From positions 1-9,256 of the forward strand of contig NHDZ02000122.1 in NCBI GenBank assembly GCA_002170485.2: DNA of 9,256 nt, written 5' to 3'. The translations under genes were made by a program, and so were the position numbers. How positions within the stretch are numbered: position 1 is the first letter of the stretch; every line of letters begins with the position of its first letter. Positions 1 through 6,152 of the stretch are shown in pieces. This DNA is from MED660 sp002691025 (GTDB lineage Bacteria > Myxococcota_A > UBA9160 > UBA4427). The notes below the pieces were generated by a model. The model was not told the DNA's origin. It worked only from the letters and a program-made list of their open reading frames with translations, and searched no databases.

Positions 1-168
1 GAGGAAGAGGAAGAGGAAGAGACCTCCAAAGAAGCATCTCCCCCGCCCTCCCCCGGTGGCAGTTCGAGTTCCTGCGGACTGATCGGGCTGGAAATCCTCT
101 TGCCCCTGGCCCTGACTTCCGGGTTGCGACGCGCCCAGCGAAGAAAGCCCATTCCTCGGACGGCCTGA
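1..168 (+). CDS. C-terminal end of an exported protein with acidic linker and membrane-anchor/sorting tail (5' partial)
   Basis: Frame 1 is open from the first base to a TGA at 166-168, giving 55 residues of a gene that begins before the window. The fragment starts with seven glutamates, coded by a (GAGGAA)n run. A Pro/Ser/Gly-rich linker follows, then SSSSCGLIGLE, a hydrophobic stretch (ILLPLALTSGL) and a basic cluster (RRAQRRK). This order (Ser/Gly-rich spacer with a Cys, one transmembrane segment, then arginines) is the usual layout of bacterial C-terminal sorting tails of the CTERM type. The Cys before the helix resembles MYXO-CTERM and related tails, though I cannot assign a named family. 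I infer a surface or outer-envelope protein processed at its C-terminus. The catalytic or binding part lies outside the window, so its function is unknown. Confidence 0.72.
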   Translation, partial: EEEEEEETSKEASPPPSPGGSSSSCGLIGLEILLPLALTSGLRRAQRRKPIPRTA

Positions 169-310
169 CGCCCTTCACCGCCACCGCGGTGCACGTTGCG
201 AGCGAGACACACTCCGGCTTCAAATCCGTACGTCCGACCCAGGTTGGCTTCACGTGGCTCTTCGTCGCCTGACTTCCCTTCGGGTCGATCGGTGTCCTAT
301 GCTCGTCCAT

Positions 311-316
311 GGAGGA
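311..316 (+). promoter_or_regulatory. Shine-Dalgarno that fixes the SnoaL-like gene start
   Basis: GGAGGA sits 10 bases before the ATG at 327. An in-frame ATG at 309 overlaps this site and has no comparable site of its own, so the 327 start is preferred. Confidence 0.7.
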
Positions 317-326
317 AACGCAAACC

Positions 327-806
327 ATGGGCAAGTATACGCAGGCCGAAATCATGGAGGCCTTTGAACTCTACAACGAAGCGCGAATTCAAGCCCAGGA
401 GACAAACGACTGGAGTGTCTGGGCAGACCGATTTACCGAAGACGCTCACTATATCGAGCACGCCTATGGAGAATTCCATGGACGAGAAGCCATCCGGCAG
501 TGGATCTGTGATGTCATGGCCCCCTTTGCCACCATGGTCTTCCCAAGAGACTGGCTTGCCTATGATGCCGAAGAGGATGCCCTGGTTTTCCAATGCCAGA
601 ACCTGCTTCCTCATCCCACCGATCCAGACGGAGAACCATTTTCCTTTCCAAGCTGGACCCGACTCGTCTATGGAGGCAATGGGCTCTTCAAATCCGAGGA
701 AGACATCTACAATCCGTCTAGAGACGCGGGTCAAGCAGTGAAGGGATGGCTCAAAGCGGGAGGGGAATTCTCATCTCGCGAGAAGGTCAAGATCAAGCAC
801 AGCTAG
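327..806 (+). CDS. SnoaL-like / NTF2-fold protein
   Basis: This 159-residue cytoplasmic protein has no signal peptide. The NTF2-like, SnoaL-type fold is recognisable from the N-terminal helix (residues 5-25), the DWSVWADRFTEDAHYIEH block (28-45) and YGEFHGREAIRQWI (47-60), followed by a beta-rich C-terminal half with WTRLVYGGNGLF (110-121). In the family this cone-shaped fold binds small hydrophobic ligands. It acts as a cyclase, isomerase, dehydratase or hydrolase on polyketides, steroids and terpenoids. Acidic and His residues near 36-45 could line the pocket, but no reaction can be assigned. The start at 327 is chosen for its GGAGGA site. It is first of three co-directional genes, with 25 bp to the next, so it probably works on the same pathway as the two dehydrogenases. 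The length is normal for the family. Confidence 0.88.
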   Translation: MGKYTQAEIMEAFELYNEARIQAQETNDWSVWADRFTEDAHYIEHAYGEFHGREAIRQWICDVMAPFATMVFPRDWLAYDAEEDALVFQCQNLLPHPTDPDGEPFSFPSWTRLVYGGNGLFKSEEDIYNPSRDAGQAVKGWLKAGGEFSSREKVKIKHS

Positions 807-831
807 CAAACCCGTCAAAAGAAAGTCATCC

Positions 832-1764
832 ATGCCGATACCGATCCTCAAGAACCAGAAGATTCTCATCACCGGCGCGACGAGCCAGGTAGCGCGGCCC
901 GTCGTCAAGACACTCTCTGCCGAGAACGAGGTCTTCGGCCTGGCGCGCTTCCGTGAAGCGGAGCAGCGTCAGGAGATCGAAGCGCTGGGCGCACACACCC
1001 TGGCCGTCGATCTCGCGGACGGTGAGATGAACGAAGTCCCTCAGGATTTCGACTACGTGCTTCATTTCGCGGTGGTCAAAACCGGCGATTTCGAATATGA
1101 CCTCAAAGCGAATGCAGAGGGTGTGGGCTTCCTCATGTCACACTGCCGCGGCGTAAAGGCCTTTCTCCACTGTTCCTCCGCCGGGGTGTACCATGACGAA
1201 ACAGACGAACCCCTGCGCGAAACAGACCCTCTCGGTGACAATCATCGATGCATGATGCCCACTTACAGTATCTGCAAGATCGCCGCGGAATCCGTTGTTC
1301 GCATGAGCTCACGCTTGTGGAACATCCCTTCCATCATCGCGCGATTCAGCGTGCCCTACGGCGATAACGGAGGCTGGCCCTGGTATCACCTGATGATGAT
1401 GAAGGCAGGCGTTCCCATCCCGGTTCATACGCAAGGGCCCTGCTACTACAACCTGATCCATGAGGATGACTATATAGGCATGCTTCCCGCCCTTCTGGCC
1501 AACGCAAGCGTGCCCGCCACCATCATGAACTGGGGAGGCAATACGGCCACAAGCATCGAGGAGTGGTGTAGCTACCTCTCTGAACTCACCGGCCTTGAAG
1601 CCCAGATAGCTCCGACCGACGGCGCTCTGAAAAGCCTCCCTATCGACACGACACGGATGATCGAGAAGGTCGGCCCCACACGAACGGACTGGAAAGACGG
1701 TATTCGGAGAATGGTCGAATCCCGAAACCCTGAACTTCTACTCAGTAAAAACGATCAACCCTAG
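832..1764 (+). CDS. NAD(P)-dependent epimerase/dehydratase-type extended SDR
   Basis: This 310-residue protein is a Rossmann-fold extended SDR. It opens with a nucleotide-binding loop TGATSQVA (residues 14-21), in which the usual third glycine of TGxxGxxG is alanine. It continues with VDLAD (59-63), LHFA (77-80, the usual HLAA position), SSAGVY (115-120) with the catalytic serine, and YSICK (145-149), the YxxxK active site. IHEDD (209-213) matches the family's V-H-V-D-D substrate-domain motif. Such enzymes oxidise, reduce, epimerise or dehydrate hydroxyl/keto groups of nucleotide sugars, sterols or flavonoid-like compounds. The substrate cannot be inferred here. The C-terminal substrate domain is shorter than in sugar-nucleotide epimerases. 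Upstream, AAAGAAAG gives only a modest ribosome site. The gene lies 25 bp after the SnoaL-like gene and 32 bp before a classical SDR. Confidence 0.9.
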   Translation: MPIPILKNQKILITGATSQVARPVVKTLSAENEVFGLARFREAEQRQEIEALGAHTLAVDLADGEMNEVPQDFDYVLHFAVVKTGDFEYDLKANAEGVGFLMSHCRGVKAFLHCSSAGVYHDETDEPLRETDPLGDNHRCMMPTYSICKIAAESVVRMSSRLWNIPSIIARFSVPYGDNGGWPWYHLMMMKAGVPIPVHTQGPCYYNLIHEDDYIGMLPALLANASVPATIMNWGGNTATSIEEWCSYLSELTGLEAQIAPTDGALKSLPIDTTRMIEKVGPTRTDWKDGIRRMVESRNPELLLSKNDQP

Positions 1765-1796
1765 ATATCCGCAGCGCGGATCAAGATGGAGTCATC

Positions 1797-2558
1797 ATGG
1801 AAGAAGGCATCTTTCAAGATCGCGTTGCTCTGGTGACTGGCGCCGGGTCGGGGATCGGCCGCGCGACGGCTGAGCTTCTATCCAGACAAGGCGCCAGCAT
1901 TGCGTGCGCCGACATCAATCCGGAGGGCCTGGATCAAACCGTATCCAACATCCAGAACGCCGGCGGAAGCGCCATCTCCATCGAGTGCAATGTGGCTGAC
2001 TCAGAGGCCGTCGATGCCATGATCCAGACCTGCATCGACGAATTCGGAAAACTCAACATACTGGCCAACGTGGCAGGCGTGCTGGCCATCGAGCACACCC
2101 ACCTCACCGACAACGCGGTCTGGGACAGGGTCCTCGGAATCAATCTGAATGGTACGTTCTACAGCTCACGGGCTGCGATTCCCCACCTGTTGAAGTCGAA
2201 GGAAAGCGCCATCGTAAACGTCGCTTCATTGGCTGGTCTGATGGGACAGGCCTACTGTGCCGCCTACTGCTCATCCAAAGCCGCCGTGGTCAACCTGACC
2301 CGGGTCATGGCCGTGGAATACCTGAAGAGGGGACTCCGGGTCAATTGCGTCTGCCCCGGAGCGGTCTCAACGCCCCTGATCCAGAACTTTGCTCCCCCCG
2401 AGAATGCCGACCTCGAACTCATCAAACGTTTGAGCCTGGGGACCAAGAGCGCAGAGCCCCAGGAGGTCGCGGAGGCTATTTCCTACCTGGCGTCTCCGTC
2501 GGCCAGAAGCATCAATGGCGTGGCCCTCCCGCTGGATCATGGAGTCCACGCCGCCTGA
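1797..2558 (+). CDS. Classical short-chain dehydrogenase/reductase
   Basis: This 253-residue enzyme has every classical SDR landmark: TGAGSGIG (14-21) for the cofactor, NVAG (91-94, a variant of NNAG), Asn116, Ser144, Tyr157 and Lys161 (YCSSK) for catalysis, PGAVSTP (187-193) and the C-terminal GVALPLDHG. Asp39 at the end of the second strand (CADIN) points to NAD(H) rather than NADP(H). The family interconverts alcohols and ketones; the best general guess is a 3-oxoacyl-ACP- or hydroxysteroid-dehydrogenase-like activity, without a known substrate. The start is supported by GGAG at 1788-1791, five bases before the ATG. The last gene of the SnoaL-epimerase-SDR set, it is followed 22 bp later by the end of a convergent TetR gene. 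I see no strong terminator in that gap. Confidence 0.95.
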   Translation: MEEGIFQDRVALVTGAGSGIGRATAELLSRQGASIACADINPEGLDQTVSNIQNAGGSAISIECNVADSEAVDAMIQTCIDEFGKLNILANVAGVLAIEHTHLTDNAVWDRVLGINLNGTFYSSRAAIPHLLKSKESAIVNVASLAGLMGQAYCAAYCSSKAAVVNLTRVMAVEYLKRGLRVNCVCPGAVSTPLIQNFAPPENADLELIKRLSLGTKSAEPQEVAEAISYLASPSARSINGVALPLDHGVHAA

Positions 2559-2580
2559 ATCACAGGCCGTCCGGCAGGAA

Positions 2581-3177
2581 TCAGGGCGCCTGCAGAAGCT
2601 GGAGTGCCGCATCGCGTGTCTCTTCGAGCTTCATCTCCAGCCCGACATCGACAGCCACGAGAGCCCCCATGGCCATGAGTATCAAGACCCCGGCCATATC
2701 CTGGGAAGGAATATCCTTCCGGATTCCTCCCTGCGCTTGCCCTGAATCCACCAACTGACCGACGGGGGATAGCACCTTCCCGATGGTCTCTTGAAAAACC
2801 TCTCGAACACGAGGCGAGCGGTGGCAGGCCTCGAGGAACTGGTGGAAGCGTGGCCCTTCGCCCTGGGCTCTTGTGGCCTGGGGAGTGAGCGTGCTTTCGA
2901 CATAGGACATCACGGTCTTCAACAAACTGGCTTCGCTCTCGGAATCCGCATCGATCACCCTCCCCACGATTCGCTCGAGCGTGTCGGCCATGGTCGCCGC
3001 CACCAGATCTTCACGATCTTTGAAATGCACATAGAAAGCGCCCCGCGTATATCCGGCGCGGGCACAGATGGCATCGAGACTGGGGCCATCAAAACCTTCT
3101 TGATGAAAAAGCTCCAAAGCCGCACGAATAAGTGCGGAACGCGTCTCTTTCTTGGCGGCGTCTCTTCGTGTTTCCAT
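2581..3177 (-). CDS. TetR/AcrR-family transcriptional repressor
   Basis: This 198-residue regulator has the TetR N-terminal DNA-binding domain. A helix ALIRAALELFHQEGF (15-29) is followed by the helix-turn-helix SLDAICARAGYTRGAFYVHF (33-52) and KDREDL. The C-terminal ligand-binding region (about 60-198) is of AcrR type, with ends such as VLILMAMGALVAVDVGL (164-180). Such proteins leave DNA on binding a small, often hydrophobic, ligand. The ATG at 3177 gives the usual domain start (METRRDAAKK); in-frame starts further upstream lie in or beyond the operator. No Shine-Dalgarno precedes it, and a TATACT -10 ends only 10 bases upstream, so the message may be nearly leaderless. It diverges from the protease gene across a palindromic site, suggesting self-repression and control of the protease. 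It might also sense a substrate of the SnoaL-SDR genes. Confidence 0.93.
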   Translation of the reverse strand: METRRDAAKKETRSALIRAALELFHQEGFDGPSLDAICARAGYTRGAFYVHFKDREDLVAATMADTLERIVGRVIDADSESEASLLKTVMSYVESTLTPQATRAQGEGPRFHQFLEACHRSPRVREVFQETIGKVLSPVGQLVDSGQAQGGIRKDIPSQDMAGVLILMAMGALVAVDVGLEMKLEETRDAALQLLQAP

Positions 3178-3187
3178 AGGTGGACGT

Positions 3188-3193
3188 AGTATA
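3188..3193 (-). promoter_or_regulatory. Probable -10 box of the tetR promoter
   Basis: Read on the minus strand this is TATACT (5 of 6 to TATAAT). A weak -35, CATACA, lies 18 bases upstream and falls inside the inverted repeat. Transcription would start about 3-5 bases before the tetR ATG, giving a leaderless or nearly leaderless message. Confidence 0.45.
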
Positions 3194-3197
3194 TCAA

Positions 3198-3225
3198 TTG
3201 ACATACCAATATGTATGTGAATACT
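3198..3225 (+). promoter_or_regulatory. Probable promoter of the serine protease gene
   Basis: TTGACA at 3198-3203 is a perfect -35 consensus. With a 16-base spacer, AATACT (3220-3225) matches the -10 at 4 of 6 positions, including the key second A and last T. The inverted repeat 3201-3218 overlaps the -35 and fills the spacer, so a bound repressor would block RNA polymerase. The transcript would have a leader of about 170 bases. Confidence 0.5.
3201..3218. promoter_or_regulatory. TetR-type operator (inverted repeat) between tetR and protease
   Basis: ACATACCAATATGTATGT has perfect 6-base arms (ACATAC and GTATGT) around a 6-base centre. The arm sequence is like that of known TetR-family operators such as the E. 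coli AcrR site. It lies 24 bases upstream of tetR, between the candidate promoter elements for both directions. I infer that the neighbouring TetR protein binds it and controls both genes. Confidence 0.65.
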
Positions 3226-3345
3226 CAAAATACATTGCCTGGAAGACCGAATTTTCCGCTGGCTTGAAAAATGGCTCCCCTGGCTGGCGCCTCCGATTAG
3301 ACTGTCAGGAAGCATGGCTCACACAAGCAAGCGGAGTCATCGATT

Positions 3346-3362
3346 CACAGGAGCTCCCTGTG
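3346..3362 (+). repeat. Short inverted repeat in the protease leader
   Basis: CACAGG (3346-3351) and CCTGTG (3357-3362) form six-base arms around a five-base loop, 42 bases before the protease ATG. It could be an RNA hairpin in the leader or a second protein-binding site. It has no U-run, so it is not a Rho-independent terminator. Confidence 0.3.
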
Positions 3363-3404
3363 CAAAGCAAGAGCCCACCCGTTCGTATCGAAAGACCGGA
3401 ACAT

Positions 3405-4499
3405 ATGACATCACAAGGTCCGAATAAGCGACCTCGGTTCATCGGGTATCTTCTTGCACTGACCCTCACCCTCGTGAGTCTGTGGATGCAACCACCTCAA
3501 GCGATGGCTGTCTTGATTGACTCGGGAGACGGCACTGGAAACGTGACAGCGCCTGCCAATGATCCGGGCTTTGGTCACATCGCGGATATCAAGGGTCTCG
3601 CCGGAGTCTATCTCCAGAATGGATGGGTGCTCACCGCCTACCATGTCGGCAGCGGAGACATCGAGTTGAACGGCGTGACATACCCATCCGTTCCCGGATC
3701 ATTCCAGAGGGTTCCCTCGAGCCAGGGTGACACACCCGATCTGGCCCTGATCAAACTCGTCGGAGATTCTGGCCTTCCCCCCATGAGCCTGGCCACCCAG
3801 GCTCCTCCCACGAATGCAGAACTCACCCTGATCGGAAATGGGCGTAGCCGGGGAACGGCTCTCACCTGGTCAGGACTGGGCGGATGGAATTATGCGTACC
3901 CCTTCGTCAAACGATGGGGTACGAACCGCATCGACACCCCTTCCATCACCCTCTCCGATACCGAATCATTCACCCTGGCCTTCGACGCCCCGAATGATCC
4001 GACCTATACCACGCACGAGGCCATCGCCACTGTGGGTGACTCCGGAGGAGGCGTCTTCCACGAAACCAGTACGGGTTGGGTGCTCGCTGGAACGATGTTC
4101 GCGACGAGCAAGCTCCAGAACCAGCCGGCCAGTACTGCGCTGTATACCAATGTCACCTATGCAGCGGACATTGCCACCTATCGAGCTGACATCCTCTCCG
4201 TGATCTCAGTACCCGATTGCGCCAATGGCCTGGATGACGATCTCGATGGCCAGATCGATGCCGGCGGGGACCCGGGATGCGACAATGCCGCCGACGCCTC
4301 CGAGCAATCCAGTGCGCTCAAGTGCGACAATGGCATTGATGACGACACCGATGGACTGATCGACTATCCGAATGACCCGTACTGCACATCTTCGACCACG
4401 GCATCAGAGGCTCCGCCGGTTCCTCTTCTCAATGGCTTTTCTGCCCTGTTCGTGAGCCTATCGCTCGCGGCCACCGGGTTCCGAAAGGCCCTCGGCTGA
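3405..4499 (+). CDS. Secreted trypsin-like (S1) serine protease with Cys/Asp repeats and C-terminal anchor tail
   Basis: This 364-residue protein begins with a Sec signal peptide: basic start (KRPR), hydrophobic core (about 12-28) and an AMA cleavage site (33-35). The protease domain (about 36-270) has a complete chymotrypsin-type triad: His80 in WVLTAYHV, Asp112 in DLALIKL and Ser213 in GDSGGG. Peptide hydrolysis outside the cytoplasm is therefore likely. Two repeats follow, from Cys272 to Cys292 and from Cys307 to Cys327. Each is built as CxNGxDDDxDG, a further Asp, then DPxxC, and is probably Ca-binding and disulfide-bonded. The end (PVPLLNGF, helix about 341-357, then RK) resembles a C-terminal sorting or anchor tail. 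The frame is open back to 3180, but that stretch holds the operator and promoter, so the start at 3405 is chosen; its ribosome site is weak. It ends 22 bp from the convergent NYN gene. Confidence 0.9.
   Translation: MTSQGPNKRPRFIGYLLALTLTLVSLWMQPPQAMAVLIDSGDGTGNVTAPANDPGFGHIADIKGLAGVYLQNGWVLTAYHVGSGDIELNGVTYPSVPGSFQRVPSSQGDTPDLALIKLVGDSGLPPMSLATQAPPTNAELTLIGNGRSRGTALTWSGLGGWNYAYPFVKRWGTNRIDTPSITLSDTESFTLAFDAPNDPTYTTHEAIATVGDSGGGVFHETSTGWVLAGTMFATSKLQNQPASTALYTNVTYAADIATYRADILSVISVPDCANGLDDDLDGQIDAGGDPGCDNAADASEQSSALKCDNGIDDDTDGLIDYPNDPYCTSSTTASEAPPVPLLNGFSALFVSLSLAATGFRKALG
4218..4385 (+). repeat. Tandem Cys/Asp-rich repeat within the protease gene
   Basis: Two coding units (4218-4280 and 4323-4385) repeat with a 105-base period. 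Both encode CxNGxDDDxDG, a further Asp and a DPxxC end. The pattern is common in exported proteins of Myxococcota and related phyla. The Asp ladder resembles thrombospondin-type-3 and dockerin calcium loops. Confidence 0.75.
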
Positions 4500-4521
4500 G
4501 AAAACCGGACCGGGCCGCAAT

Positions 4522-5346
4522 TCAGTCGAGCAGGCGAACCCGGAAGTTCCCCCTGCTTTCATCGAAATCGAGTTCAATTTCGCCCTCTTCTTCAGCGTGT
4601 CGAAGGAGTTCAGCGAAATTCCGATAGCCCAGATAGCTTTCATTGAAGCTCGGATAGACTCGACGGATCGCCTGCTTGATCATCGAACCCCAGATCACGT
4701 CATAGTCCTGGGAGAGGGATTCCACGATGGCCAGGAGCTGGTCCATGGCTTCGGGCTTTCGTTCGCCCAACTCACTGGAGGAACTCGACGGCTTGGCTTT
4801 GGCGGGAGCCTTTGCACTCTTCTCTTTTTGCGAGGACTTGGTTTTCGATCGCTCTCGCTTGGGCGCCGCTTTCTCAGAAGCGCGAACCAGATCATCGTAG
4901 TAGATGAATTCATCGCAGTTCGAAATAAGAAGGCCTGACGTCGATTGCTTGACCCCACACCCGATCACGCGCTTGTCGTTCTCCTTCAGTTTTGAAACCA
5001 AGGGAGAAAAATCACTGTCCCCCGTCAGAAGGGCAAAGCAGTCGATATGATCTTTGGAGTAACAGAGATCGAGTGCGTCCACGACCATGTGGATGTCGGC
5101 GCTGTTCTTCCCGCTCGCTTTGCTCCTCGGGATATCCACAAGCTCGACACCATTCATGTGGAAGTCCCGGACATCGTCCCGGTAGCCACTCCAATCGCAG
5201 TAGGCACGCTTGTATACGATCCTGCCCTTTTCGAGCAGCCTCTTGATGACGAGATCGATCTTCAGCCGACCTCCCTTCACATCCCTCACCCCAAGAGCAA
5301 GGTTCTCGAAGTCGACAAAAACGGCAATCAGTAGTTCGTCCGACAT
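4522..5346 (-). CDS. NYN-domain (LabA/DUF88-type) putative ribonuclease with C-terminal OST-HTH/LOTUS domain
   Basis: This 274-residue cytoplasmic protein starts with an NYN/PIN-like nuclease domain (about 5-155). The acidic metal-site residues are present: VDFEN (11-15, Asp12), SADIHMVVDAL (82-92, Asp84 and Asp90) and TGDSDF (108-113, Asp110 and Asp112). A Lys/Ser/Ala-rich, probably disordered linker (about 157-198) leads to a helical domain (about 200-274) with VIWGSMIKQAIRRVYPSFNE and YRNFAELL, as in OST-HTH/LOTUS domains, which bind RNA. Together these suggest an RNA-processing or RNA-decay factor; the target is unknown. The ATG at 5346 is chosen because GAGG (5352-5355) lies five bases upstream and the domain begins at once. 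That site overlaps the stop codon of the upstream SDR, so the two are probably translationally coupled. It is last of the polA-SDR-NYN group. Confidence 0.92.
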   Translation of the reverse strand: MSDELLIAVFVDFENLALGVRDVKGGRLKIDLVIKRLLEKGRIVYKRAYCDWSGYRDDVRDFHMNGVELVDIPRSKASGKNSADIHMVVDALDLCYSKDHIDCFALLTGDSDFSPLVSKLKENDKRVIGCGVKQSTSGLLISNCDEFIYYDDLVRASEKAAPKRERSKTKSSQKEKSAKAPAKAKPSSSSSELGERKPEAMDQLLAIVESLSQDYDVIWGSMIKQAIRRVYPSFNESYLGYRNFAELLRHAEEEGEIELDFDESRGNFRVRLLD

Positions 5347-5353
5347 AGTGACC

Positions 5354-6124
5354 TCATGTAGTAGTGGAAATGCCGCCATCGACAGGGATGACCGCACCGG
5401 TGACATAGGCGCCGGCCCGAGAAGACAGATAGATGGCAATCCCCGCCATGTCATCGGCCCGACCAATTCGACCCAGAGGCGCACTCTTCTTGATCGAGTC
5501 CCCAAAACGATCCAGCGTCGCCTTCATCATACGACTCTGGAAAGGACCCGGAGCCACCGCATTGACGGTGATGTTCTTTTCAGAAAGTTTCTTGGCCAGG
5601 ACACGCGTCAACTGATGCACCGCCGCCTTGCTGGCCGAGTAGGAGAATGTGTCAAGCAAGGGCGGCGTGAGTCCATCAATCGAACCGATATTGATGACAC
5701 GAGCGGGATCTTCTTCGCTGGCAGCCGCCTCAAGCGCCGGCACCAGAGCCCGGGTCATTTCAAAAACCGCCCTGACATTGAGTCCCAGTACCTTGTCCCA
5801 GGCCTCACTCGGGAAGTCTGCCATGGGGGCAGCCCAGTTCGCACCGGCGTTGTTGACGAGAATATTCAGCTTTCCCTCTCGGCCAACCACCTCTTCCGCC
5901 AGACGGGAGACTTCAGCCGGATCCTGCAGGTCCGCCGAGAGGCCGATGCACTCGCCGCACTCGGAAAGTTCCGATGCCACCTGCTCGCATACCTCCTGCT
6001 TCCTCGAGGCGATGTAGACCTTCACTCCAGCCTGAACCAGACCTCGCGCAATCATCTCCCCGATGCCACTGCCGCCACCGGTCACCAGCGCTGTCTTGCC
6101 CTCAACTGAAAACAGATTCTTCAC
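5354..6124 (-). CDS. RhlG-like short-chain dehydrogenase/reductase
   Basis: This 256-residue classical SDR has TGGGSGIG (15-22), Ser40-Arg41 after the second strand (favouring NADP(H)), ADL (64-66), NNAG (91-94), Asn116, Ser148, Tyr162 and Lys166 (YSASK), APGPFQSRM (191-199) and GAYVTGAVIPVDGG (238-251). The stretches VINIGSIDG, the PSRM-like turn and the C-terminus closely follow Pseudomonas RhlG as I remember it, a beta-ketoacyl reductase linked to rhamnolipid and PHA metabolism. Reduction of a 3-oxoacyl thioester is a fair but unproven guess. The GTG at 6124 is chosen because GGAGG (6130-6134) lies five bases upstream; the frame runs further into polA without better signals. The gene begins 28 bp after polA and ends 7 bp before the NYN gene, so the three are probably one transcript. 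Confidence 0.94.
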   Translation of the reverse strand: MKNLFSVEGKTALVTGGGSGIGEMIARGLVQAGVKVYIASRKQEVCEQVASELSECGECIGLSADLQDPAEVSRLAEEVVGREGKLNILVNNAGANWAAPMADFPSEAWDKVLGLNVRAVFEMTRALVPALEAAASEEDPARVINIGSIDGLTPPLLDTFSYSASKAAVHQLTRVLAKKLSEKNITVNAVAPGPFQSRMMKATLDRFGDSIKKSAPLGRIGRADDMAGIAIYLSSRAGAYVTGAVIPVDGGISTTT

Positions 6125-6152
6125 AACATCCTCCGGAAGTGCCTTTCTGGCT

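Noticed and set aside
182..191. CACCGCGGTG perfect ten-base palindrome
   Set aside because: Short GC-rich palindromes are expected by chance here, and no promoter element is placed next to it.
196..741. 181-residue plus-strand frame overlapping the SnoaL-like gene
   Set aside because: It shares the strand with the SnoaL-like gene in another frame, has Ser/Pro/Arg-rich composition and no domain. The SnoaL frame has clear family motifs and a good ribosome site.
3180..3404. 75-residue N-terminal extension of the protease frame
   Set aside because: It contains the operator and promoter, has no conserved content, and would bury the signal peptide. The start at 3405 gives a proper Sec signal.
4487..4516. 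Possible bidirectional terminator between the protease and NYN genes
   Set aside because: GGCCC and GGGCC arms are only five bases with a 20-base loop and no T-run, so the hairpin is too weak to call.
5210..6109. 299-residue plus-strand open frame
   Set aside because: It is antisense to the RhlG-like SDR and the NYN gene start, both well supported, and its translation has no family features.
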